DNA of 64,000 nucleotides from Pempheris klunzingeri (taxonomy: Eukaryota; Chordata; Actinopteri; Acropomatiformes; Pempheridae), in assembly GCF_042242105.1 (NCBI RefSeq), contig NC_092014.1, positions 10,167,374 through 10,231,373 on the forward strand. The letters are read 5' to 3'. Shown piece after piece: positions 1 through 10,217 of this stretch (position 1 is its first letter; the number at the start of each line of letters is the position of its first letter). The position numbers and the translations under genes are program-made. The notes beneath the pieces are model-generated. The model saw only the letters and a program-made list of their open reading frames with translations, had not been told where the DNA came from and searched no databases.

Positions 1-774
1 CTTCGTGAACATATGTCTGGGTTTATTTTAAGGCTCCCACAGGCATTAAGGGGGTTTTTGAATGGAAGGAATGTGAGGTGTTTCCTGACTGTGAGGAAGA
101 CAAACCTCACTACAGGCTTTATAATGAAGTCAGTGTTAGTGGTAAACTATTGTAACACGCTGTCTTATAATTATGAGGCAATAAGTCTTAATTGTGAGAT
201 AAAAAGCACTTAATGGGAAAAATGTAAGTGGTGCTTTCATAGATATCGACAGCAGATGCTTGAGTAATGAAAACTCACTACAGTCTGCAGGATGTTATGG
301 CCATAGTTTTCTTTAATATTGAAAAATGACATTATTCCAGGTAGGAAGAGGGTCTGTTAATTAAAATGAATAAATGATGCCCTCAGTGGAAGGTTTTGTA
401 ATTGGGTAATAAGATTTTTAAAGGTTAGGACATAGAGGCTGTGTTATATATCATGGAAGAAAAAAGCCTCGGGTAAGCAGGAGGTTACTGAGGATAATGT
501 TGAGCACATTGATAGGAAGTAAAAAGTTCAGTGTAGAAAAAGATAAAAACGAACATTTTTTATTATTAATATTCTATTGTTTTTTACAATTTAAAAAATC
601 GAACAATCAATCGATTAATAAAGAAAATACACAGAAGATGAATCAACAATGAAAATAATCATCAAGTGCAGCAGCTCCACCACAACCACCTACAACAATA
701 GAAATCCTTCTTTTACACTGATACATGAGTAATAATAATCTAAGGATGTAATTTAAAATAATCACAGTCACAGG
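1..774. other. AT-rich non-coding left edge
   Basis: AT-rich sequence with no open frame resembling a protein and no recognisable RNA gene. If aimp1 keeps its usual coiled-coil 5' exons, this is intronic. If the HTH exon at 1153 is the first exon, it is upstream flank. Confidence 0.5.
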
Positions 775-965
775 AGACGTTTTCTACTACTTTACTTTTA
801 CTTAAAACACTTTCATTACATTTTGCAGGTAATACATACTTTTATTGAACTAACATTATCAATGCAGGACTTTTGCTTGCAGTGGAGTATATTCACAGTC
901 TGGTATTAGTACTTTTATTTAAGTAAATTACCTAAATACTTCTTCCATCACTTGCTTTATTCCAC
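775..965. repeat. Teleost interspersed repeat, 'acttaagtaaa' family
   Basis: Contains repeated tracts of the type tacttttacttaa, then 'atgcaggacttttgcttgcagtgg' style sequence, ending 'aatacttcttccatcac'. I recognise this as a common non-coding repeat of teleost genomes. Related copies lie at 32440-32745 and, as part of a duplicated unit, at 42351-42556 and 43611-43829. Confidence 0.6.
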
Positions 966-1152
966 TGCATCAGTTTTACTACTTGGTGTACCTAATAAAC
1001 TGGCAACTGTAGTACGTCTTTATCCTGTGGAGGGCAGTAAAACAGGCCCAGAAGCATGAAGACTGCTTTAAAAAAAAAAAAAAAACCACAGAAGAAATGG
1101 GAAAATAGGAAAAGCAGAGGAGGAGGAGGAGGAGGTGAGAAGTCAGGAGAAG

Positions 1153-1552
1153 ATGCCACCTCCGGACACTTGCGGCAGGATGGGTCGTCGCGAAGAGCTG
1201 AGTGACTTCCAGCGCGGCACCGTCGTGGGCTGCCACATGTGCAAGAAGTCCGTCCGTGAGATCTCGGCGCTGCTAAACCTGCCCAGGTCCACGGTGAGCG
1301 CTGTCATCCTCAAGTGGAAACGCGGAGGAATAACGACGCCTCTGCCCCGGAGCGGACGACCGCACAAGCTCAAAGAGGAGGACCGCCAAGTGCTGGAGAA
1401 GGTGGCCCTGGAGAACTGCCTGCCCTCGGTGGAGGCTCTCACCGCCGAGTTTCAGACGGCCTCCGGGGCCACCGTGAGCTCCAGGACTGTCCGCCGGGAG
1501 CTTCATGAGATGGGCTTCCGCGGCCGGGTCTCCACCTACAACAAGCCTAGAG
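1153..1552 (+). CDS. Tc1-transposase-derived double HTH exon, possible 5' exon of an aimp1 chimera
   Basis: Open frame from ATG 1153, or more likely ATG 1180 (strong Kozak context, and the usual Tc1-type start reading MGRREEL), to a consensus donor AGAG|GTGAGG at 1552/1553. Numbering from 1180, residues 1-50 form a first helix-turn-helix with an SVREISALL...STVSAVI pattern. Residues 58-61 are SGRP, the basic linker found between the two HTH domains of Tc1 transposases. Residues 62-117 form the second HTH, ending VRRELHEMGFRGR. The catalytic DDE domain is absent. Composition is strikingly GC- and CpG-rich against AT-rich flanks, and there is no stop or frameshift, unlike the eroded Tc1 fossils nearby. 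The exon ends one base into a codon, which is the phase needed to join the aimp1 exon at 3456. It may be an exon of a fusion gene, a domesticated stand-alone gene, or a recent transposase remnant. Homology is confident; gene status is not. Confidence 0.6.
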
Positions 1553-2679
1553 GTGAGGTCAGTCAGATCCAAGTGTCACGCTGCTGTCCTACTACTTTTG
1601 GCAACATGACACCTTTTTTTTTTTTTTTATGTGATTGAATATCTCTCCCCTGAGCTGTTGACGCCCCTCTCCGTGCTTCTGCCCTTGTGAAAGGCTTTGG
1701 ACAGGATTTTGGGGGACCTGGATGCAGGGATTTGTCCCCCATTCTGGTTCAGGAGCGGCTCATGTCTGTCAGCTGCTGCAAAACTCAAGCCAAACTTCCT
1801 CAAAAGCACAACTTGAAGTGGGTTCTAATGTCAGGGTGTCTTTGTTTGGGTGTTTCCTTACACTGCTGAGTTAAGCTGACCAGAGGCCCTGGGGCAAAAC
1901 ATTCGTAATGGAAGCCTTACTGTACTGCCCGGCTCCAAAGTTTCTCTATGATTTTATTAAATGCAACTTCATTTAAAGATCAGAGACATTTTGCAAGTAA
2001 AAATGTCAAACAGTTGATATTTCTTCCCTCTCAGATGTGCGGATTTGCTTCTTTCCTCTCTTGACCTGATATGCAAGGAATCTGTCTGTGTCAGCTTGGC
2101 CTCTGAGAAGTTATGATGTGTATTTTTTCAGTTTCTGCTCCATGTAAAACTGGATGTGGATACAGGGCCCCCTCTGCAAGGCAGGGCCACAACATTAGCA
2201 AATAATGCAAGGGCTGTGTTTGTTGATGTTGTACATTAGTGGTGCTAATTCTAACAAATCTGCATTTGGTGAGTTTCAGAAACCCACAGAAATGCAGTGA
2301 ACTTGGGACTTTGCCTTGTTGGTATCGGAGTCTTATTGCTTGGCATTCGTTTCAAAAAAATATATATATATCTGGTGTTGTGTCAGACTCCATGCCTCCA
2401 TGCTGATTTTTGTTTTCCCTTCCTTCAGCCCAGTCTGAGCCCCTAACTCCAGTCAGCCATCTTTGTAGCACCTAAACCCAGCCACGAGGGGCCCAAGACA
2501 TGTGCACTAAAAAACCTTTTCCTCTCTACTCAACCATCTCAGGATGTTTTTCACGTTCCAAGACTGCAAAACCTTTACTTGTTTGCAAACCAAGAGTGGC
2601 AACAATACGTTTTGACCAGAATCGTACAAGTTTTGTTGATCAACTTGCACACGCAGAGTTCCATTCATTACAGCCATTT
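1553..2679. other. Probable intron, no gene seen
   Basis: Non-coding sequence between the HTH exon and the Tc1 fossil at 2680. It would be intron 1 if the HTH exon splices to aimp1. No convincing alternative aimp1 exon, such as one for the leucine-zipper/coiled-coil N-terminus, is visible in any + frame. Confidence 0.5.
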
Positions 2680-3135
2680 ACTCACATCAGCAGTGGATTG
2701 AATGCAGTGTGAGAAATTGAGGAAAAAGACGTATTGCTTTCCATTATACCATGTCCTTCACAAAACCTGGTGTCACTGCAGAACTGTCGGCATCGATATC
2801 CTACCTCCACTCTCCTCCAGATCTCTCTGTGGAAGCTTGGCTGCTCAGGTTTTCTCCCATTCAGCCACGAGAGCATTAGTGAGGTCTGGGCGATAAGATC
2901 TGGCTCGCAGTCCGCATTCCAGTTCATCCTAAATGTGTTAGCAGGGGTTGAGGTCAGGCCTCAGTGCGGTTCAGTCAGGCTCATCGACAGCAAACTGAGG
3001 GAACCGTTTCTTTGTGGAATTGGCTTTTGTCGTGTGGAAACAGGAAACAGTCTTTTCCAAAACACTGATCCAAAGTTGGAAGCACAGGATCTGCAATATC
3101 ATTGTATCCTGCAGAGCTGTCCAGATTGTTTCCAC
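2680..3135 (-). repeat. Eroded Tc1-type transposon fossil
   Basis: Read on the minus strand, this matches the familiar 3' half of teleost Tc1 transposases at DNA level. It carries the 'gcttccaactttg', 'ttttggaaaagac' and 'tttcctgtttccac' blocks, then the 'cctgacctcaacccc' DDE glutamate region, then 'gatgaactggaatgcggactgcgag'. Frames are broken throughout, so no protein is possible. It sits inside the putative intron before the aimp1 exon at 3456. Confidence 0.7.
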
Positions 3136-3389
3136 TGGGATGTTTTACCGTAAATTATCAGTTGGCAGAACTATTTTCAGTGCTGTAAAATCATGCACAT
3201 TTAGTTTAATGCAATAAAACTCTCACAGATGCCTCTCTTCACTGAATTTTGAATTGAATATTTACTGTCTGACTTTTGGTGCAGAAAAACACAGCAATCA
3301 GATTTCATTATATCAGAGCAAATTTAAGTATGAAGAAAGAAGGCAGTAATAAAGTATTTTAACACTGAATCCATCTTGAGTTTGATTGC

Positions 3390-3425
3390 ATTATTATTAT
3401 TATTATTATTAGTAGTAGTAGTAGT
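3390..3425. repeat. (ATT)n(AGT)n microsatellite
   Basis: About seven ATT units pass directly into about five AGT units, just upstream of the splice acceptor at 3455. The tract replaces much of the polypyrimidine tract, leaving only a short 'cttgtctgtctttgatcccag' before the exon. Confidence 0.9.
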
Positions 3426-3455
3426 ATAATATTACTTGTCTGTCTTTGATCCCAG

Positions 3456-6400
3456 AAGAGGAGAAGGCAGAGAAGAAGCAGGCAGCTCCCAGCCAAAGTG
3501 AAGCCAAGGTGGACGTGTCTCATCTGGACCTGCGTGTTGGACGTATAATCACAGCTCTGCAGCTTCCAGAGACGGACGGTCTTTGCGTGCAGCAGGTCGA
3601 TGTTGGAGAGGCCTCTCCCAGGACGGTGGTCAGCGAGCTAGCCAAGCACATACCTGTGGACCAGGTACAGTATTATTCTTAGATAGTTTTACTTGGATAA
3701 ATATTAGGGGGGAAAAATGTGAATACTATTTAATATGCTGTTTAACTTTTATATATTATTCCTGCCAAGAGAGAAAAGAACAGTACCACCAAAACCCTTT
3801 TTAAAAATGATTTATCATAATAACATGACTGATTCTAGATTCATATAGTAAATACTGAAATTATTTACCTATTTTTATGAAGAAAAAAAACCAACTTAGT
3901 TTTTGGCAGAAGCTTCCCTCTGGTCTTCTTTTGGTAAGCTGCAGACGTCTAGAGGCTCAAATGTAAAGTTTTCCTGTTTGCTTTGTTTTGGTTTATGAAT
4001 GACACGTAGACACCAATAAACCCTCTGACACAGTTACTTTGAATTAAGGGATTATAATTGTATGAATCTCAGTTGGAGGTGTTCTTGTTGTCCTTGTTCG
4101 TTGGGTTATCACATCTTTTGGTTTTCTGTTGTCAAGGGGAATATAGGCTTGTAAACACGCAGTTAATCTCGTGTCCCTCGTGCAGATGCAGAACCGCATG
4201 GCAGTCCTACTTTGTAACCAGAAGCCAGCCAGGGTGAGGGGAGTGGTGTCCCAGGCCACGGTCATGTGTGCCAGCTCATCAGACAAGGTGGAAATCCTTG
4301 ACCCTCCAAGTGGAGCAGTACCAGGGGACAGAGTCTCTTTTCACTGCTTCCCAGGTACTATCAGCGGATTACTGTACCGTCAGAAACACATTAATCATTG
4401 CACAAAAATTAAACGTAACAACCATTTCCAAACATCCAGAGATCCACAGATATGATATTATAGGTGGCTTGTCAGTGATTTCCACCAAGTTCAGTGTACT
4501 AAAAGACAAATCTACAAAATGCATCCGTCTTTTGGAAATGAATTATGTGGTTCAACCTTCTTGCCGGCAAAACAAAACAACAATGTACAGTTAGGCCCAG
4601 AAATATTTGGACAGTGACACAATCTTCATGATTTGGGCTGTGCATGCCACCACATTGGATTTGAAATGAAACAACTACAACGGAATTAAAGTGCAGACTT
4701 TAAGGTTTAATTCAAGGGGTTGAACAAAAATATATGATTAAACATGTAGGAATTGTAGCTGTTTTTATACAAACGCTCCTCATTCTAGGGGCTCAAAAGT
4801 AATTGGACAAATAAACAGAACCCTAAATAAAATGTTACTTTTCAATATTTTGTTGAGAATCCTTTGCAGGCAATGACTGCCTGAAGTCTGGAACCCATGG
4901 ACATCACCAAACGCTGGGTTTCCTCCTTTGTGATGCTTTGCCAGGCCTGTACTGCAGCGGTCTTCAGTTGTTGCTTGTTTGTGGGTCTTTCTGCCTTAAG
5001 TTTTGTCTTGAGCAAGTGAAATGCATGCTCGATTGGGTTGAGATCTGGTGATTGACTCGACCATTGCAGAATATTCCACTTCTTTGCTTTAAAGTACTCC
5101 TGGGCTGCTTTTGCAGTATGTTTTGGATCATTGTCCATCTGTACTGTGAAGCGCCGTCCAATCAACTTTGCTGCATTTGGCTGAATCTGAGCAGAAAGAA
5201 TATCCCTATACACTTCAGAATTCATCCGGCTGCTTCTGTCTTTTGTCACATCATCAATAAACACAAGTGACCCAGTGCCATTGGAAGCCATGCATGCCCA
5301 TGCCATCACACTGCCTCCACCATGTTTTACAGAAGATGTGGTGTGCTTTGGATCATGAGCTGTTCCAATTCTTCTCCAAACTTTCTACTTCTCATCATTC
5401 TGGTACAGGTTGATCTTAGTCTCATCTGTCCAAAGAATGCTGTTCCAGAACTGGGCTGGCTTCTTCAGGTGTTTTTTGGCAAAGTCAATTCTGGCCTTTC
5501 TATTTTTGAGGCTGATTAATGGTTTGCACCTTGTGGTGAATCTTTTGTATTTACTCTCATGAAGTCTTCTCTTTATGGTAGACTTAGATACTGATACACC
5601 CACTTACTGGAGAGGGTTCTTCACTTGAGTGGATGTTGTGAAGGGGTTTTTCTTCACCATGGAAAGGATTCTGCGATCATCCACCACTGTTGTCTTCCGT
5701 GGACGTCCAGGCCTTTTTGAGTTCCCAAGCTCACCAGTGCACTCTTTTTTTTTTCTCAGAATGTACCAAACTGTTGATTTGGCCACTCCTAACATTTTTG
5801 CTATCTCTCTGATGGATTTCTTCTTTTTTTTCAGCCTCAGGATGGTCTGTTTCACCTCCATTGAGAGCTCCTTTGACCGCATGTTGTGTGTTCACAGCAA
5901 CAGCTTCCAAATGCAAACGCCACACCTGGAATCAACTCCAGACCTTTGAACTGCTTAATTGATGACAGGTTAATGAGGGAAGAGCCCGAGCAGCCTTGTT
6001 ATTTTTTTTGCAGCCTTCTGAGTCAATTGTCCAATTACTTTTGGTCCCTTGAAAAAGAGGCGGCTACGTATTAAAGAGCTGTAATTCCTAAACCCTTGCT
6101 CCAATTTGGATGTGAATACTCAAATTACAGCTGAGAGTCTGCACTTTAAGCCCATATTGATTATATAATTGTATCCTGAATATGTTTTCGTAAACAGCTA
6201 AAATAACAAAACTTGTGTCACTGTCCAAATATTTCTGGGCCTAACTGTAGATATTCCACAGAGCAGAGCGCTTCCAACTTTGTGGCAGAAGTTTGGAAAA
6301 GGCCCTTTCCTGTTTGAACATGTACACAAAGCAAGGTTTATTAAGAGATGTTTTACCTAAACTCGATAAATCACGTTTGAGTGGATTTGGAACGCTGACT

Positions 6401-6800
6401 GTGAGCCAGGCTCTATTGCCAAACATCACTGATCTGAAGGGGAGCGACCATGCTCCATAACCTTGTGGAAATCTTTCCCAGGGGGTCAGACCTGCAGTAT
6501 GTTACTGCCCATGGTTTTGCTGCTTGTGTATGTGTACACAATCCTGGACCCATAAATACTGTATTTGTGATTGATTAGAGTAGAAAACAAATGGGGATCT
6601 TCTAATGTATCAAAACTGACTTCTTGATCGCAGGTGAACCAGACAAAGAGCTGAACCCCAAAAAGAAAGTGTGGGAGCAGATTCAGCCCGACCTTCGCAC
6701 GGACAGCCAGTGTGTTGCGACCTACAAAGGAACTGCCTTTGAAATCGTCGGCAAGGGAGTGTGTAAAGCCCAAACCATGAGTGATACTGAAATCAAATAA
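3456..6800 (+). CDS. aimp1: aimp1-type gene, C-terminal EMAPII/tRNA-binding region (three exons)
   Basis: Exons 3456-3664, 4186-4354 and 6634-6800 (stop TAA 6798-6800) join in phase. They encode a lysine-rich linker, then VDVSHLDLRVGRI, the OB-fold tRNA-binding domain, RTVVSELAKH, CASSSDKVEIL, and the EMAPII C-terminal extension EPDKELNPKKKVWEQIQPDL ending QTMSDTEIK. This closely matches vertebrate AIMP1 (p43), the scaffold of the cytosolic multi-tRNA-synthetase complex whose cleaved C-terminus is the cytokine EMAPII. The related C-terminus of tyrosyl-tRNA synthetase fits less well at CVATYKG and GKGVCKAQ. The usual N-terminal coiled coil that binds arginyl-tRNA synthetase is not visible upstream in this window, so the gene is partial here or has a different 5' end. 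A Tc1 element occupies the last intron. Confidence 0.93.
4588..6247 (-). mobile_element. Complete Tc1/mariner element with IR/DR-type ends
   Basis: Both ends read CAGTTAGGCCCAGAAATATT in inverted orientation, and the terminal match runs to about 35 bp (through ggacagtgacacaa). The element is flanked by the TA target duplication at 4586-4587 and 6248-6249. About 200 bp inside each end a second copy of a related motif (aaaagtaattggacaa) occurs. This gives the outer/inner direct-repeat layout of IR/DR Tc1 elements such as Sleeping Beauty relatives. Length is 1660 bp with a single transposase frame on the minus strand. The near-perfect ends and the lack of frameshifts suggest a fairly recent insertion into the last aimp1 intron. 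Confidence 0.95.
4842..5882 (-). pseudogene. Tc1 transposase with two in-frame stops
   Basis: One continuous frame of 347 codons, about the normal length for a Tc1 transposase. It starts at ATG 5882 (MRSKELSMEV) with an N-terminal paired-type HTH (SIREIAKMLGVAKSTVW) and a GRPRK linker. It then has the DDE catalytic residues in WTDETKINLY (first D), VQMDNDPKHTA (second D) and SPDLNPIEHAF (E), with about 34 residues between the last two, as expected for DD34E. Two stop codons interrupt it: TAA at 5604-5606, after the HTH region, and TAG at 5385-5387, just after the first catalytic aspartate. There is no frameshift. As read, it cannot make active transposase. Confidence 0.93.
6250..6520 (+). repeat. 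Older Tc1-type fossil flanking the young element
   Basis: Immediately right of the TA duplication the sequence reads 'gcgcttccaactttgtggcagaagtttggaaaaggccctttcctgttt' in pieces. It then has 'ggaacgctgactgtgagccaggc' and 'cttgtggaaatctttccca'. These are the C-terminal coding blocks of the same Tc1 clade as the fossil at 2680-3135, here on the plus strand and eroded. The younger element probably inserted beside or into this fossil. Confidence 0.65.
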
Positions 6801-6879
6801 CCTGACAGGGCTGCTCGAGATAGCTCAGAGCAAATCCAGATAGGATCGATAAATGTTCAGTTCAAAGTTTTTTTTGGTC

Positions 6880-7420
6880 ACTCAACAAATCTCTGCATTA
6901 TGTTGTGAAATGTTTTGTTGCCCCCAACAGTACAAAATATCACATAGAAAATATGTATAACATAAGAAAATATAAGACAACAAAGATGGAAAGTATGTGC
7001 TAATAATGAGGTAGGAAATACTGAATACAGTGCAAATATTAAAAAGTGCAATATTAAAGGTACGGGGGAAGGGTGGAGGTAATTGTGAGCAACAACAGAG
7101 GTGTAGTCTAACAGCAGCTCTGGCTGAGTCCTCGTTCTGGGTTCAGATAGCCTGAAGTGAGTAGCTCCTCTTTAGCTTCTCCGTCCTGGCTCTTTGGCTG
7201 TGTTAGCTCTTCCCTGACTGCTGCAATTCAAAGAGGCCATTGCCTTAGGTGGCTCAAATTCTTTATTATTCTACAGCCTTGGCCCTGCACTGCCCGGTGT
7301 AAGTGCCTTGTAGGCTTGGGAGTGTGCGCCCTCCTCCTCATGGTACATTCAGCCGACTGTACCGCTGTCTGCAGGGCCTTGGAGTCCTGCTGGGTGCTGT
7401 TTCCCTGACAATAAACTCTC
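6880..7420 (-). repeat. L2-like non-LTR retrotransposon 3' fragment
   Basis: On the plus strand it contains blocks I recognise from the antisense of teleost L2-type LINE 3' ends. These include 'aagtgcaatattaaaggta', then 'ccttggccctgcactgccc', 'ttgtaggcttgggagtgtgcgcc' and 'agggccttggagtcctgctgggtgctgtt'. No intact reverse transcriptase frame remains. It lies about 80 bp after the aimp1 stop codon, so it probably contributes to or truncates the 3' UTR. Confidence 0.6.
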
Positions 7421-7424
7421 CACA

Positions 7425-7560
7425 GTGCAGAATGTTTTTGGTGTGTATTGTGGAAAGGCTTTCCAGAAGAGTGGAAGCAAGGTATCAATGCCCAACCTTT
7501 GGAATGACATGTCCAACAATCACATGGGTGTTATGTTTGAGAGTTCACATAACATTTTTT
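7425..7560 (+). repeat. Tc1-type transposon 3'-end fossil
   Basis: Carries 'tgtggaaaggctttccagaagagtggaagc' split by drift, then 'caatgcccaacctttggaatgacatgtccaacaa'. This is the standard sequence spanning the transposase C-terminus and 3' flank of a common teleost Tc1 family. It is too short and eroded to be functional. Confidence 0.7.
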
Positions 7561-7599
7561 ACCACATGCTAAGGAAAGAGATGGTGAATCGTTTGTTGC

Positions 7600-9904
7600 C
7601 CTCTGTTGGACAGACATGAACACTACTGTTCCATTTTTATTATGAGAGTCTGAAGTTCTGTATTTGGCCAAAGGAGGTCGCTACAGGAAGCATGATAATG
7701 TACAATATGTGTGTGGTGAGTGAGACATGAGAACACACAGCACAGTCATATCTAGCATGGTGAAAAGAAAACTGAATTTCTTACAAAGAATCCCTTTTTG
7801 ATTGGGGAATATATATGAATTGTAAAAGCTTTCCCATGTCACCGCAGTGGCCATTTCCACTGAACTGTAGATGAAACTCTACAGTCACATTGCAAAGGGG
7901 GGACACCAAATGTGTTTTACTTTCTTTTGACTGTACCAAAATGAAGTGAAAACAAGTAATCACTCTAACGCTTTAAATAAGTTCGTCTAATTAAATTTGT
8001 TCTTAAGCAGCTGAACGAGGTCAGTTCTTTGTCATAAGTTCTCTGAGTTTAAGTCTAATTCTGGCAAATGATGGTGATGAGTCTGCTTGTTGTGGATCAG
8101 CATAAACAGCCCATGGGAACTTTTATTTGAAGGATGTAGTTTAGCTGTAACAGTATTATAATGAAGGTCCATCTAGACAATCATGCTTTTGTTCATAAGT
8201 AGTTTCCTGGAAATTGAAAGCTGACATTCATTGATTTGGATGTGAATGCAGGTGTTTATTTACTGTTTCCTCAGCACAGATGTTTTCTAGCCATCCTGCT
8301 ACTGCAGATTGTTACTCTGCTATTGTAACAGGTCACTTAAACCTCATCTTATATATCTCCTTCATGTTTGTACAACATATTTGTGTCTCGGCTTCCATTT
8401 GTGATTGCTAATAGGCCTGTTAATCATGTGAGGAGCACAAAAATAAACCAGTATGTTTTGGTTTTCAAACAAGCCGTCTTTGTTTTCCCCCCACTAGCAG
8501 ACCAACGCAAAGCTTTTCTTCCTTTTATTTCAAAGGAAGAACTGAAAAACTAGACGTAACGAATGGGGATGTGATTCAGGAACTAAGAAGTGGAACAGAT
8601 TGTCCCCGACACAGTTATTGTGGTGATTGTTTGACAGAACAGGAGGGCTGAGGGGAAATGGCATCAGCTTTTTTAATATACAGGCATGTTATTCATCACC
8701 GTATCATAAACTAGAATGTGAAGCTGGGAATCTCCTTTCCAAGTTGTCAGAAGAAAATCCAGCTCACAGACTCCTCATTTGTCCAGATCATGATGTATTC
8801 CCTCAGACTAAAAAAAAAACAGTGGGCCTAAAAACAGACCAAGGTGTTTTTCATCTCATGCTCCAGTGTGTGTCGACTAATACCACAAGCTGGAACCACT
8901 TTAATATGAAAAGGTCATTGAGTAACCCCCCCACCCACCTACAGTACAATCTACTCATATACAAACCCACAGGGGAAACCATTCAGGAGTCAGTGGAACC
9001 ACTGCAAAGTAGTTCATCGCTCATCTCTGTCCCTGCATCTGCAATGACAACTGCTGCAAAAGGAGTTTGCCTGTCAGTGCACGGCCTGTCGACCTGATGC
9101 GGTTTGCCAGAGGGGAAAGTTTTGTAAACAGTCACCTGAAGCCACATTTCAGTTCATCTGAGTCAGTCTGTGAATACAGTGCTGCTCCCCCCTCCTCCTG
9201 CGTCCTGTTTTTGAAAGGCTACAAAGTGCAGAAAACCCACCGAAACTCTCTCTTCACAGCGGTGTCATTATCTCAGAGTGTTTGTAGGGCATTTATTAGT
9301 CATACGTGTTTATTTACTCCGAGTCTATGACATCCTCTTTCACAGTAATGCCATTTTACTTTGTAAAGTCAACATGTAAGTATAGTATATTCTTAAAAAA
9401 AACAACTGAATGAATAAAATCAAAAAGGGATGCCTATAGTTATGTTATGTTATAGTAATGTTATGTTATAGTAATGTTATAGATAGTATACCTGCATGTG
9501 TGTGTGTGTGTATGTGTGTGTGTGTGTATGTTTAGGAGCTCAACTGGGGGCCAACAATGTGTTTTTGCCTGAAGGTCCTGCAGCTGGTTAGTCTGGTCCT
9601 GCTGTTGTGTGAAAACCAAAGCAGAGGAAATGTTTAAGTTGCGTCTCGGGAGTTTCCAGCAGCCCACAACCCCATAACGTGAGTGACATTATCAGTGGAA
9701 AGAGTGGCTGCTCATCAGTAAACAAACAAACAAACAAGTCCTGTTTATCAACAAAAAAATAGATCCAGTTTGGGGAATTCGCAGCCTAACTGGACACAAA
9801 GGGCATAAAAGTTGGGACGGTCAGGATAAAATATATAATATAAAATGAATTAAATACACGTACATCCTTGGTTTATTCATGTTGATCTAATTCATCCAGT
9901 CTTT
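7600..9904. other. Intergenic region aimp1-tbc1d9
   Basis: No supported gene. An open frame at 8627-9097 lacks an ATG start and any recognisable domain, so I treat it as chance. A (GT)n tract is at 9497-9528. The region approaches the CpG-rich tbc1d9 promoter at its right end. Confidence 0.6.
9497..9528. repeat. (TG)n microsatellite
   Basis: Alternating TG with two TA interruptions, about 400 bp upstream of the tbc1d9 promoter. Confidence 0.9.
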
Positions 9905-10120
9905 ATTCGCCCACGTGCACGCTGACGTCGCGCGGTGGCCAGTCCGTGACGCGCTCGCGTTATTCGGCGTGCGGCAGCGGCGGAGGAGGAAGAGGAGGAG
10001 AGGAGGAGGAGGAGGACGGCTGCGTTACTATTTGGTTTACCACTCAAGTGTCGTCTTCATGCTCCTGTAGATGGACGGGCGCTGCGGCTGGGGAGAGCAC
10101 TCGGACTGTTCACCGCTCGT
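9905..10120 (+). promoter_or_regulatory. CpG-rich promoter of tbc1d9
   Basis: Abrupt change from AT-rich DNA to CpG-rich sequence. It has an E-box CACGTG at 9912-9917 and a CRE-like TGACGTCG at 9923-9930, followed by a purine tract of GGA/GAG repeats (9975-10017). There is no TATA box. The first coding exon starts 0.6 kb downstream in the same orientation. The exact start site is not determinable; about 9960-10050 is likely. Confidence 0.6.
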
Positions 10121-10217
10121 TTTAATCGGCCACGACGCGGTTCGTCTCTACCAAACAAGACCAACATCAGCGGTGACAGGATCGCACCTGCCTCTGAGCA
10201 TGGACAACAAAGACTGA
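10071..10217 (+). promoter_or_regulatory. Upstream ORF 1 in the tbc1d9 leader (48 codons)
   Basis: ATG at 10071, stop TGA 10215-10217, within the CpG-rich presumptive 5' UTR. If the leader is unspliced, two more short upstream ORFs follow at 10428-10475 and 10563-10604. No conserved peptide is recognised. Confidence 0.4.

Noticed and set aside
2734-3153. 139-codon plus-strand open frame
   Set aside because: It is the antisense shadow of the eroded Tc1 fossil on the minus strand.
3456-6800. C-terminus of tyrosyl-tRNA synthetase instead of aimp1
   Set aside because: Both share the EMAPII-like domain, but CVATYKG, GKGVCKAQTMS and DKVEILDPP match AIMP1 rather than the synthetase.
7591-7606. Third CTCF-like motif (TTGCCCTCTGTTGGAC)
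   Set aside because: The match is weaker, and it lies just beyond a transposon fossil, so I did not annotate it.
8627-9097. 156-codon plus-strand open frame
   Set aside because: It has no ATG at its start, no recognisable domain, low-quality composition and no splice or promoter context; a chance frame.
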